Notes: a model not told the origin generated them from the letters alone. A stretch of DNA of 8,636 nt from an uncultured Oscillospiraceae bacterium (GCA_910587135.1 CAJULF010000085.1:1-8636), one strand, 5' to 3'. Positions 1 through 5,709 are shown, counted from the stretch's first letter. Made by a program: numbers and translations.

Positions 1-15
1 AATTTTATCATCTTT

Positions 16-41
16 TTGACTCGTTAGGAGTCAACTTTTTT
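16..41 (+). terminator. Rho-independent terminator, rightward
   Basis: A perfect 7-bp stem, TTGACTC (16-22) and GAGTCAA (28-34), closes a GTTAG loop and is followed by C and six T (36-41). The T tract lies only on the right, so it terminates rightward transcription. No gene precedes it in the window, so it probably ends a gene to the left, most likely a host gene. That would put the phage terminus to its right. Confidence 0.65.
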
Positions 42-231
42 CAGGGCGAGACACACATCAAATATAACCAACGACCCTTAAAAATACAAAAATCTGAACT
101 TCGATTTTCAATTTACTCAACTAATTAGTACACCATCAGTACTACGGGCATGAAATTGAGATGTACACAGTAGAACGGGGAGAAAAGAGAGACAAGCGAC
201 AATAATACAACGACTTACGAGAGAGCGACAA

Positions 232-273
232 AATTTCGGCGCGAAATTCAAATGTACATTTGCTTGAATTTCG
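232..273. repeat. Nested, mutually exclusive inverted repeats around a palindrome
   Basis: Three alternating arms occur here: AATTTCG (232-238), CGAAATTCAA (242-251) and TTGAATTTCG (264-273). The middle arm can pair perfectly with the left arm (7 bp, GCG loop) or with the right arm (10 bp, 12-nt loop), but not with both. The larger stem encloses most of the palindrome CAAATGTACATTTG (249-262). This could be a protein-binding dyad at the phage end or an RNA switch. Rightward transcription would meet the terminator at 338-359 next. Confidence 0.5.
249..262. promoter_or_regulatory. Palindromic site 1, CAAATGTACATTTG
   Basis: A perfect 14-bp palindrome. The same core AAATGTACATTT recurs at 484-495 and, with one change, at 638-649. 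Recurrence in a gene-free phage end suggests a binding site for a dimeric DNA-binding protein, either the transposase (end site) or the repressor. The half-site AAATGT also appears in the direct repeats next to the repressor promoter (1204-1233). Which protein binds is inference. Confidence 0.55.
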
Positions 274-337
274 TGTTAATTCTGACGGCTGTTGCTTGAA
301 CTCGATTTGAATTGCGCTTGTATTTACAGGCAAAACG

Positions 338-359
338 GGGCGATTTACGCCCTTTTTTT
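338..359 (+). terminator. Rho-independent terminator, rightward
   Basis: The stem GGGCG (338-342) and CGCCC (348-352) with an ATTTA loop is followed directly by seven T (353-359). A G-T pair can extend the stem. It stops rightward transcription about 850 bp before the early promoter. No gene precedes it, so it could shield the phage control region from host read-through. Confidence 0.7.
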
Positions 360-452
360 GTGCCTAACGGCTTGCAGTACCGATATGCGGGCGATTTGCG
401 CTATATAAGGCGGAAACGGCGCGCTGTCGGATCAAATGCTTAAACGCCGTTT
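338..452. repeat. Short direct and inverted repeats in the left end
   Basis: The 13-bp string GGGCGATTTACGC (338-350) recurs as GGGCGATTTGCGC (389-401), 51 bp further on. An 8-bp inverted repeat, AAACGGCG (414-421) and CGCCGTTT (445-452), follows with a 23-nt spacer. The first copy is the terminator stem; the second lacks a matching 3' arm and T tract. Function unknown. Confidence 0.4.
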
Positions 453-480
453 AATAGGGATTTGAAAAGAGCCGGATTCC

Positions 481-504
481 CTAAAATGTACATTTGAATT
501 TTAG
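481..504. promoter_or_regulatory. Palindromic site 2, AAATGTACATTT with flanking inverted repeat
   Basis: The core palindrome AAATGTACATTT (484-495) is identical to that of site 1. As there, a second inverted repeat overlaps it: CTAAAAT (481-487) and ATTTTAG (498-504). The same two-layer arrangement in two places argues for a functional site, not chance AT-rich sequence. Confidence 0.55.
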
Positions 505-525
505 ACGGAAATATCAAAAAAACGC

Positions 526-557
526 TTTGGACGCCCGTTTGGACACCCATTTGGATA
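526..557. repeat. 12-bp tandem repeat (TTTGGACRCCCR)
   Basis: Units start at 526 (TTTGGACGCCCG), 538 (TTTGGACACCCA) and 550 (a partial unit, TTTGGATA). A period of 12 bp is close to one helical turn, so bound proteins would sit on one face of the DNA. CATTTGGATAG at the end of the array (548-558) recurs exactly at 645-655 inside palindromic site 3, which ties the array to the other sites. A run of nine T follows (560-568). Confidence 0.5.
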
Positions 558-637
558 GCTTTTTTTTTGTGATATATACCCCCATAGACGTAACAGCGAG
601 AACAAAAAACGGTATAATTCAAAGATAAACACCCCCA

Positions 638-649
638 AAATGCACATTT
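638..649. promoter_or_regulatory. Palindromic site 3, AAATGCACATTT
   Basis: This matches the core of sites 1 and 2 except for one base (GC for GT). It lies between ACCCC (631-635) and GGGGT (655-659), which form a separate 5-bp inverted repeat, so it also has a two-layer arrangement. It lies about 75 bp beyond the end of the repressor gene. Confidence 0.45.
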
Positions 650-698
650 GGATAGGGGTTTTGTTTGGTGTATATGGTTGTATTACAGTGTGTTGTTA

Positions 699-720
699 AT
701 ATTTTGGCTCGACAAAATAT
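699..720 (-). terminator. AT-rich stem-loop just after the repressor stop codon
   Basis: ATATTTTG (699-706) and CAAAATAT (713-720) form a perfect 8-bp stem with a 6-nt loop, starting 4 bp past the leftward repressor's stop codon. No T tract follows in the leftward direction and the stem is AT-rich, so it would be a weak terminator. It may instead be a 3'-end stabilising structure or a further binding site. Confidence 0.35.
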
Positions 721-724
721 ATTC

Positions 725-1192
725 CTACCCGACGGCAGCGACAGAGGTGGCACCCCCGGCATCCGTTGAATGAGCGTCCTTTTTTAATGTATTATTCTCT
801 GCTTTTAGCATTTCGTTCTCTGCTTCTAACCGCCCTATTTGTTTGGCTTGTTCTTCAATTTTGGCATCTTTTTCTTTTATCATAATCAATAGCCGATCGT
901 CGAGTGCAGGTTCGGGTGATAGCGAAATTCCTTGTTCCGTTTTTGAGTTTAGATACATATCTCCCCTGCCCGTCATTAGCCAATTTGCGTTTATATCTAC
1001 ATACATTTTTGAGATAGAAACCAATATTTCAGTAGTAACAACCGGGTATTTTCCTGTTCTCGTATCTTTATTGAATAGTCTATTCAATGTTTGCTGAGGG
1101 ATACCAATAGTTTCCGCAAATTTCTTTACGCTCCTATTTGTATATATTTCAATGAGTTGCAAAACTCTCTTATTTATTTCGGGTATTTCCAT
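725..1192 (-). CDS. Phage repressor, HTH N-terminus with C-terminal coiled coil
   Basis: The 155-residue protein probably holds the prophage silent by binding operators between itself and the early operon. Residues 1-80 form a helix-turn-helix domain of a type common in Bacteroidales prophages: the HTH is near residues 21-40 (SVKKFAETIGIPQQTLNRLF), followed by a WLMTGRGDMY segment (71-80) typical of the end of this domain. Residues 98-137 are heptad-like and rich in E, K and L, so probably a coiled coil for dimerisation. There is no S24 (LexA/CI-type) peptidase domain. I chose the ATG at 1192; the frame continues upstream to 1303, but that extension would cross the promoters and is hydrophobic and unlike the family. 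The tail ends GGATSVAAVG. Low GC compared with the early operon. Position and orientation match the c repressor of Mu; the sequence match is only at the level of HTH class. Confidence 0.8.
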   Translation of the reverse strand: MEIPEINKRVLQLIEIYTNRSVKKFAETIGIPQQTLNRLFNKDTRTGKYPVVTTEILVSISKMYVDINANWLMTGRGDMYLNSKTEQGISLSPEPALDDRLLIMIKEKDAKIEEQAKQIGRLEAENEMLKAENNTLKKDAHSTDAGGATSVAAVG

Positions 1193-1203
1193 ATAAAAAT
1201 ATA

Positions 1204-1233
1204 TACTGAAATGTTTGTTTATTACTGAAATGT
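1204..1233. promoter_or_regulatory. Two 11-bp direct repeats, candidate operators
   Basis: TACTGAAATGT occurs at 1204-1214 and 1223-1233, a 19-bp period. The first copy touches the -33 box of the rightward promoter and the second ends just before its -7 box, so a bound protein would block RNA polymerase. The same DNA lies in the leader just upstream of the repressor start codon, which would also allow autoregulation. The half-site AAATGT is shared with the left-end palindromes. Confidence 0.55.
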
Positions 1234-1244
1234 ATGTATCTTTG
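1214..1244 (+). promoter_or_regulatory. Early rightward promoter, Bacteroides type
   Basis: TTTG (1214-1217), a 19-nt spacer and TATCTTTG (1237-1244) match the Bacteroides primary sigma consensus TTTG-N19-21-TAnnTTTG. Transcription would start near 1250 and give a leader of about 55 nt before the first early gene at 1306. It is the only strong rightward promoter I find for the whole operon. Confidence 0.7.
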
Positions 1245-1280
1245 CGTTGTGGTTCCAATGTAACCACGCAACAAAGATAC
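1236..1280. promoter_or_regulatory. 45-bp dyad joining two face-to-face promoters
   Basis: The dyad is centred on 1258. Outer arms GTATCTTTG (1236-1244) and CAAAGATAC (1272-1280) match perfectly over 9 bp, and inner arms GTGGTT (1249-1254) and AACCAC (1262-1267) over 6 bp. The 4 bp between outer and inner arms do not match. The outer arms are the -7 boxes of the rightward and leftward promoters, so the two start sites fall inside the dyad and the first bases of the transcripts overlap. Confidence 0.7.
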
Positions 1281-1304
1281 TCAAAATAACAAAGAATAGG
1301 CAAT
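1272..1304 (-). promoter_or_regulatory. Leftward promoter of the repressor, Bacteroides type
   Basis: On the minus strand, TATCTTTG (1279-1272) has an imperfect -33 box, ATTG (1304-1301), with a 21-nt spacer. Transcription would start near 1266 and give a leader of about 70 nt before the repressor ATG. The -33 box is weaker than that of the opposing promoter and overlaps the region where the first early gene starts, so ribosome or polymerase traffic there could interfere. Confidence 0.5.
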
Positions 1305-1305
1305 T

Positions 1306-1707
1306 ATGACAAGGCAAATCCTTTTACCCGCCTCGGTTCTGCGGGAAATGCGGGAAACTTTCAAAGTCGGACGCAATGTTTTACGCCGTGCCCTCAACTA
1401 CGAACGCAATAGCGATCGGGCAAAATCTCTCCGCGCTGCTGCGCTGGAACGCGGCGGTTTGATTTATACCGGGAAACACGCCCCGAAAGGCTATTGTCCG
1501 AATGTGGAAACGCGCCACGACCACGTGCGAGGTGTGATGTACCAAAACTTTGGTGATCGGGTGGAATTGCAGGTAAGCCGAGAGACCAACGCCGCAACGA
1601 TCATCATAGACCACGAACCCGTTGCGACATTCAACGATATGACGATCGGCACGTGGGGCGATGTGCTTTACTCTCTACAAAAAATTTATAATCAATTAAA
1701 CGCATAA
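1306..1707 (+). CDS. First early protein, putative HTH regulator in the Ner/Cro position
   Basis: A 133-residue protein and the first gene of the early operon. Residues 11-50 resemble a small helix-turn-helix: a helix (VLREMRETF), a turn (KVGRN), a recognition-like helix (VLRRALNYERN), then a basic helix (DRAKSLRAAALERGG). I recall similar N-termini in unnamed Bacteroidales phage proteins. The C-terminal half (about 72-130) is probably a mixed alpha/beta domain; VELQVSRETNAATIIIDHEPVA reads as two strands. By position it corresponds to Ner of Mu or Cro of lambda, which turn down the repressor promoter once lytic growth begins; that role is inference from position and fold. It ends 4 bp before the next gene. 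I do not recognise a named family. Confidence 0.7.
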   Translation: MTRQILLPASVLREMRETFKVGRNVLRRALNYERNSDRAKSLRAAALERGGLIYTGKHAPKGYCPNVETRHDHVRGVMYQNFGDRVELQVSRETNAATIIIDHEPVATFNDMTIGTWGDVLYSLQKIYNQLNA

Positions 1708-1711
1708 GGCT

Positions 1712-2101
1712 ATGACAAACAAGGAACAAGAAATAAAAGCTCTTACCGAGCTGGTGGAAATGGGCGGCTATTTTTCCGACCTTTTCAAGGACGATTTGGA
1801 AACTATGATCGGAAACATTAAAAACGACTTTCCGATTGAGTTAGGCGCAAAATTCAATCTCACGGAGGAGCAGCGGCAGCGGTCAGAGCGGGAGTTAAAG
1901 AAAAAACACCGCGACGAAATTATCGACTTGTGCGACACCCTTTTGTGCATCAATGCCGAAACCGGAAACGAACGAGCATACGAGCGGGCTGTCGATAAAT
2001 TGGGGCTCAATTTCGTCATTGCCCGCAAACGTCAAATCGGGCTCGAGCTTACCAATAAAGAAATCGACTATTTGGTTGGTTTGCTTAACCTGCCACAATA
2101 A
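1712..2101 (+). CDS. Unknown early phage protein, helical
   Basis: A 129-residue protein with no signal peptide, membrane segment or cysteine motif. It looks almost wholly alpha-helical. A strongly charged stretch at residues 50-70 (TEEQRQRSERELKKKHRDEI) is a likely exposed helix, and C74 and C79 flank a short hydrophobic segment. It starts 4 bp after the previous stop codon, which suggests coupled translation, and codon use is like that of its neighbours. In Mu the genes between ner and A are short accessory genes, so an accessory role is plausible. I do not recognise it. Confidence 0.75.
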   Translation: MTNKEQEIKALTELVEMGGYFSDLFKDDLETMIGNIKNDFPIELGAKFNLTEEQRQRSERELKKKHRDEIIDLCDTLLCINAETGNERAYERAVDKLGLNFVIARKRQIGLELTNKEIDYLVGLLNLPQ

Positions 2102-2115
2102 TCCCAAAGCAAAAA

Positions 2116-2155
2116 TCCCGAATGGCATTCTCCGAGGTTCGAGACCTCGGCGGGA
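2116..2155 (+). ncRNA. Structured leader of the transposase gene, with tRNA T-arm-like hairpin
   Basis: A perfect 7-bp GC-rich stem, CCGAGGT (2132-2138) and ACCTCGG (2144-2150), is extended by TCCCG (2116-2120) pairing with CGGGA (2151-2155), leaving an 11-nt bulge on the 5' side. The hairpin with its loop (GGTTCGAGACC) resembles a tRNA T arm. It lies in the 73-bp gap before the transposase, about 20 nt upstream of its ATG. No T tract follows, so it is not a typical terminator. It could tune transposase translation or mRNA processing. Confidence 0.5.
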
Positions 2156-2174
2156 GCAAGAAAAAAATTGAGAC

Positions 2175-4172
2175 ATGGAAATATATAACGGAGAATTATG
2201 TGCAACATACGGCGACCTTGCAGGAATTTTAACTGTAAGCGCAATACAGCACCGTGTGCAGCGTGATGCTTCCGTACAAGCACGCAAGGCTTGTCCCGGA
2301 AAACCCGCTCTCTTTTTCCTCCATAAATTACCACTCAAAAGCCAAACGGAGGTTTACCGTCGCTATCCGGATTTGAAAGCGCAAGCGGAAAGCAAACCGT
2401 TTGTCGAGAGCATCGAACCGGACGGCGCGGCGTTGGATTTCTACCAACGTCACCAGTTCGGCGATGGGAAATATTTGCCGACGGACAAGCAGACTGAATA
2501 CGCCAACAATGCGGCAGTCCTAAACGCTTTCCGGCTGGTGCTGGAGCGATCGGATAGCCAGCACCGGAAACAGAGTAAGCGGTGCATCAGTAAGGCGGAA
2601 TTTTGGCGTAAGGCAGCGCAGGCGTTACCGCGTATCGCGGACACGTTCCCGCACACCCTGCCGGAGAACCCGCGCCGCCTGCAAGAGAAATTCAACCAGT
2701 ACGTGCGCGAGGGTTACGGGGCGTTGATAACGGGCAAATACGGAACCCGCAACGCTGCCAAGATCGACGACGATACCAAAGAAAGCCTCCTTATCCGGCT
2801 TATTTCCGACGCCCGTAACCTCGACAACGCGCAGATCGCGCGGATTTACAACGTGGTTGCAGAAACGCAGGGCTGGAAAACGATTACCGGGGCAGCGGTC
2901 GGCGTATGGCGCGAGAAACACGACCTCGTGACAGCGGGAGGACGTCTCGGTGCAACCCGTTTCCGTAACCAAAAGAGCATGCAGGTAAAGCGCACACGCC
3001 CCGAATTACCACTCCTGTATTGCACGATCGACGGTTGGGTTGCCGAATTACTTTATCAGAAAGTAAATGAACGCAACGGCACTATAACGTACACAAATCG
3101 CCTTACGATCGTGCTCGTGCTCGACCCCTGCATCAACTACCCGATCGGGTATGCGATCGGCGAACGGGAAACCCCCGAACTTATCAAAGCAGCCCTCCGG
3201 AATGCAGCGAACCACACCGCCGAACTTTTCGGTCGCCGTTATCGCTTCAACCAGTTGCAGAGCGATAATTACGGGCGCGGGAACCTTGCCCCGGTCTATC
3301 AAATCATGGGCGAAAAATACACTCCCGCCCGGGCGCACAATGCCAAATCGAAAGTGATCGAGCCGTTCTTCAACCAATTCAATAGGAAATATTGCCAGCT
3401 CTGTAAAAACTGGAGCGGGTTCGGCATCACCTCGAACAAAGATTTGCAGCCTAATAGCGAGTTTTTGAACAAACACCGTCACGATTTCCCGACCGAGGAG
3501 GGATGCCGCCAGCAGCTTACGGCTTTTATTGAACGGGAGCGCGCCGAAAAGCGTGCCGAGTACGTGAGATTGTTTGACAAGCTACCCGATGAGCGACGCT
3601 TGCCGCTTTCCGATGAACAATACCTCCTCACGTTTGGAGCCGATACGGGGTACCGCAACGCGCTCGAGGGTGTGGGTTTGCGTCCGACGATCGGCGGCAT
3701 AAAACGGGACTACGATTGTTTCGATCCCAAGTTCCGGGAGTACGCGCATGTTCGTTGGGCGGTGAAATATGACCCGGACAACCTCGACCATGTGCTCGCG
3801 GTGAACGAGGACGGCTCCCTGCGCTTCATGCTCGAGCGGAAACACGTGCAGCCTATGGCTCTCGCCGACCGCCGCGAGGGGGATGCAGAGCAGCTCGCGC
3901 GGGTGCAGGAGTTCAACAAGCAACTCGAGAACGACATAACGGAGCGTCTCGCCCTCGCCAACAACAAAGTCGAGCAGCTATTCAACGACAATCCACAGCT
4001 CGACGTCGCAACCCGCTTGCTGTTGTGTGACAGCCGGGGGCAAAACAAGAACCACAAGCAGACGCGCCGCCTGCAAGCCCATGAGATCGAGGATATAGAG
4101 GCGATCGAGATTGCAACGGTGCACCGCCCGGCTTTGCAAATTGAGGACGAGGAAACTTTCAACTTGTACTAA
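2175..4172 (+). CDS. muA: MuA-like DDE transposase
   Basis: This 665-residue enzyme would cut the phage ends and join them to target DNA, for integration and for replicative transposition. The N-terminus (about 1-70) resembles the Mu-type DNA-binding domain, ending in KLPLKSQTEVYRRYP, comparable to the SLP.EAR segment of MuA. The catalytic rve/RNase H-like domain spans about 275-410. The DDE triad I assign is D286 (CTIDGW), D364 (LQSDNYG) and E396 (KVIEPFF), the last two separated by 31 residues, shorter than in MuA. Residues about 505-560 (VRWAVKYDPDNLDHVLAV) fit the C-terminal beta-barrel of Mu transposases, followed by a helical, charged tail (570-665) where MuA contacts MuB and ClpX. Length is the same as MuA (663). 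The MuB-like gene follows 20 bp later. Function is confident; the exact subfamily is not. Confidence 0.93.
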   Translation: MEIYNGELCATYGDLAGILTVSAIQHRVQRDASVQARKACPGKPALFFLHKLPLKSQTEVYRRYPDLKAQAESKPFVESIEPDGAALDFYQRHQFGDGKYLPTDKQTEYANNAAVLNAFRLVLERSDSQHRKQSKRCISKAEFWRKAAQALPRIADTFPHTLPENPRRLQEKFNQYVREGYGALITGKYGTRNAAKIDDDTKESLLIRLISDARNLDNAQIARIYNVVAETQGWKTITGAAVGVWREKHDLVTAGGRLGATRFRNQKSMQVKRTRPELPLLYCTIDGWVAELLYQKVNERNGTITYTNRLTIVLVLDPCINYPIGYAIGERETPELIKAALRNAANHTAELFGRRYRFNQLQSDNYGRGNLAPVYQIMGEKYTPARAHNAKSKVIEPFFNQFNRKYCQLCKNWSGFGITSNKDLQPNSEFLNKHRHDFPTEEGCRQQLTAFIERERAEKRAEYVRLFDKLPDERRLPLSDEQYLLTFGADTGYRNALEGVGLRPTIGGIKRDYDCFDPKFREYAHVRWAVKYDPDNLDHVLAVNEDGSLRFMLERKHVQPMALADRREGDAEQLARVQEFNKQLENDITERLALANNKVEQLFNDNPQLDVATRLLLCDSRGQNKNHKQTRRLQAHEIEDIEAIEIATVHRPALQIEDEETFNLY

Positions 4173-4192
4173 TAATCAGAAATAGAGATAAT

Positions 4193-5047
4193 ATGAAAAC
4201 GATCGAGAAAGAACAAATCAGAACCAAGCTCGCGGAGTTCTGCGAGATCAAAGGCGGACAGAACAAAGCCGCGAACTCCATGCGCGGCGTCAGCTCGGCG
4301 ACTATTTCCCAAGTTCTCAATAACAACTGGGATTTAATCAGCGAGGAAATGTGGCGCGCGATCGCCTCGCAAATCGGTTATGATCCGCGTGCGTGGGTTG
4401 TTGTGGAGACGCGCGGCTACAAACGCATGTACGGACTTTTGCAGGACGCGCAGGACAATTCCCTCGTGTTCGCCGTCACGGGTGATGCCGGATGCGGTAA
4501 GAGTGAGGCGATCAAGAGCTATGCCGCCAGCAACCGGAACGTGTATAACCTCTCGTGCTCCGAGTATTGGAACCGCAAGCACTTTATGGCGGAACTCCTG
4601 CAATGTATGGGTATTGATCCGACGGGCTGCACCGTTCCGGAAATGATGTCGGACATTATTCTCGCCCTCAAAAAGAAAGAAACACCGCTCGTGGTACTCG
4701 ACGAAGCCGACAAGTTGAGCGACCAAGTGCTCTACTTTTTCATCAGCCTGTACAACAAGCTCGAGGATCGTGTCGGGATCATCCTGTGCGCGACGGACTA
4801 CCTCGAGAAACGCATCAAAAAGGGCGTGCGCACCAACCGGAAAGGCTACAAAGAGATTTACAGCCGCGTCGGGCGCAAGTTCATTCCGATACAGGTCGTA
4901 AACAGCGAGGACGTTGCCGCCGTGTGCATCGCAAACGGAGTGACCGATTCGGATGTCATAAATGAGATTATCGACGACTGCGAGAGCGATTTGCGTCGGG
5001 TAAAACGCAAAGTCCACGCGGTTAAACAACGTTCAACCTCCAAATAA
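4193..5047 (+). CDS. muB: MuB-like AAA+ ATPase, target-capture protein
   Basis: A 284-residue ATPase that probably binds target DNA, delivers it to the transposase and stimulates strand transfer, as MuB does. Residues 8-60 form a helix-turn-helix (NKAANSMRGVSSATISQVLNNN), the N-terminal architecture of MuB. Walker A is GDAGCGKS (97-104), Walker B is LVVLDEAD (166-173), and CATD (199-202) fits sensor 1. The tail (about 230-284) is a basic helical domain (DLRRVKRKVHAVKQRSTSK), suited to DNA contact. MuB is 312 residues. Its place directly after the transposase matches Mu gene order. MuB proteins also confer target immunity; nothing here shows whether that holds. Confidence 0.88.
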   Translation: MKTIEKEQIRTKLAEFCEIKGGQNKAANSMRGVSSATISQVLNNNWDLISEEMWRAIASQIGYDPRAWVVVETRGYKRMYGLLQDAQDNSLVFAVTGDAGCGKSEAIKSYAASNRNVYNLSCSEYWNRKHFMAELLQCMGIDPTGCTVPEMMSDIILALKKKETPLVVLDEADKLSDQVLYFFISLYNKLEDRVGIILCATDYLEKRIKKGVRTNRKGYKEIYSRVGRKFIPIQVVNSEDVAAVCIANGVTDSDVINEIIDDCESDLRRVKRKVHAVKQRSTSK

Positions 5048-5058
5048 ACGGTGCTCAA

Positions 5059-5697
5059 ATGGCAAAAGCGATAAGCAATAAAAACATGATGAATGCCAAG
5101 TTCAAGGTTGCCGATTTCACGGGCAAATGGCTTGCATCGTTCGGCAAACCCGAACTCCGGGGAGCATGGATAATCTACGGAGAGAGCGGCGGTGGTAAAA
5201 CGCATCTTGCTTTGAAACTGCTTAAATATCTGTCCGGGTTTGTGAAGCGGGCGGCTTACGACACGTTGGAGCAAGGTTTATCGCAGTCGTTTTTTAACGC
5301 ATGGCAAAACGCCGAAATGCACGAGGCAGGTACCCGGGTTGTGGTGCTGGTAAAAGAGCCGATCAAAGAGTTGCAGGAACGCCTCCGGAAACGCAAAAGT
5401 CCTGACGTAATCGTAATTGATTCGATTACGGCGTTGATTGGGTTTACGCGGGCTGTGTTTATGGAATTGATAAATGAGTTCCCCGACAAGTTGTTCATTT
5501 TCATAGCACACGAAGAAAACAACAAGCCCTATCCGGCTATTGCGCAGCACGTGCGCAAGCTCTCGGAGGTGAAAATCCGGGTCGAGGGATACAAAGGATT
5601 CGTAACGACCCGATTCAAGGGCGAAAAAGGCGAGGGAGGTGCCGACTTCGTGATATGGGAACATGGCGCAAATGAGTATTGGATTGATAAACTTTAA
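5059..5697 (+). CDS. Second P-loop ATPase, RecA-fold, possibly Sak4-like
   Basis: A 212-residue ATP-binding protein starting 11 bp after the MuB-like gene. Walker A is GESGGGKT (41-48) and Walker B is VIVIDS (117-122) with a following TAL, a RecA/RadA-like arrangement. IFIAHEEN (about 146-153) sits where RecA-like proteins carry motif 3. The C-terminus (about 170-212) is rich in beta strands and has KGEKGEGGADF, a flexible glycine loop. There is no HTH, so it is not a second MuB. The closest class I can suggest is the phage nucleotide-binding proteins of the AAA_24/Sak4 kind, which act in single-strand annealing or recombination. Its presence between MuB and GemA suggests a role in phage DNA replication or repair. 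Mu itself has no such gene. Confidence 0.8.
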   Translation: MAKAISNKNMMNAKFKVADFTGKWLASFGKPELRGAWIIYGESGGGKTHLALKLLKYLSGFVKRAAYDTLEQGLSQSFFNAWQNAEMHEAGTRVVVLVKEPIKELQERLRKRKSPDVIVIDSITALIGFTRAVFMELINEFPDKLFIFIAHEENNKPYPAIAQHVRKLSEVKIRVEGYKGFVTTRFKGEKGEGGADFVIWEHGANEYWIDKL

Positions 5698-5709
5698 TGA
5701 TACACAATT

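Larger units (their letters stand above)
1..724. other. Gene-free left-end region of the transposable phage, probably spanning the host/phage junction
   Basis: This 724-bp AT-rich stretch has no open frame that looks like a protein. The two leftward frames in it (142-333 and 440-622) are low-complexity and match nothing I recognise. It is dense in DNA structure: two rightward terminators, three AAATGTACATTT-type palindromes, nested inverted repeats and a 12-bp tandem repeat. In Mu-like phages the transposase-binding end sites and host junction lie just outside the repressor gene, which is where this region sits. The leftmost part, with a terminator at 16-41, may still be host DNA. I cannot place the phage terminus, because the right end and the target-site duplication are outside the window. 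Confidence 0.6.

Noticed and set aside
142..622. Two short leftward frames in the left end (142-333, 440-622)
   Set aside because: Neither has a convincing start region or protein-like composition, and both run through palindromes, terminators and repeats.
611..650. Leftward -7 box TATCTTTG (627-620) and a TATAAT at 613-618
   Set aside because: No TTTG box at 19-21 nt from the -7 box, no -35 box for the TATAAT, and no gene to serve; probably chance in AT-rich DNA.
1193..1303. N-terminal extension of the repressor to an ATG at 1303
   Set aside because: It would cover both promoters and the dyad, adds 37 residues unlike the HTH family, and would begin upstream of the predicted start site of its own transcript.
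2085..2157. Possible tRNA gene at the T-arm-like hairpin
   Set aside because: The T-arm and a GCGGGAG-like 3' acceptor strand are visible, but no matching 5' acceptor strand, D arm or anticodon arm exists at the required distance upstream, and the region overlaps the end of a gene.
4334..5029. Leftward frame of 231 codons opposite the MuB-like gene
   Set aside because: The + strand frame has intact Walker A and B motifs; the antisense translation shows no family pattern.
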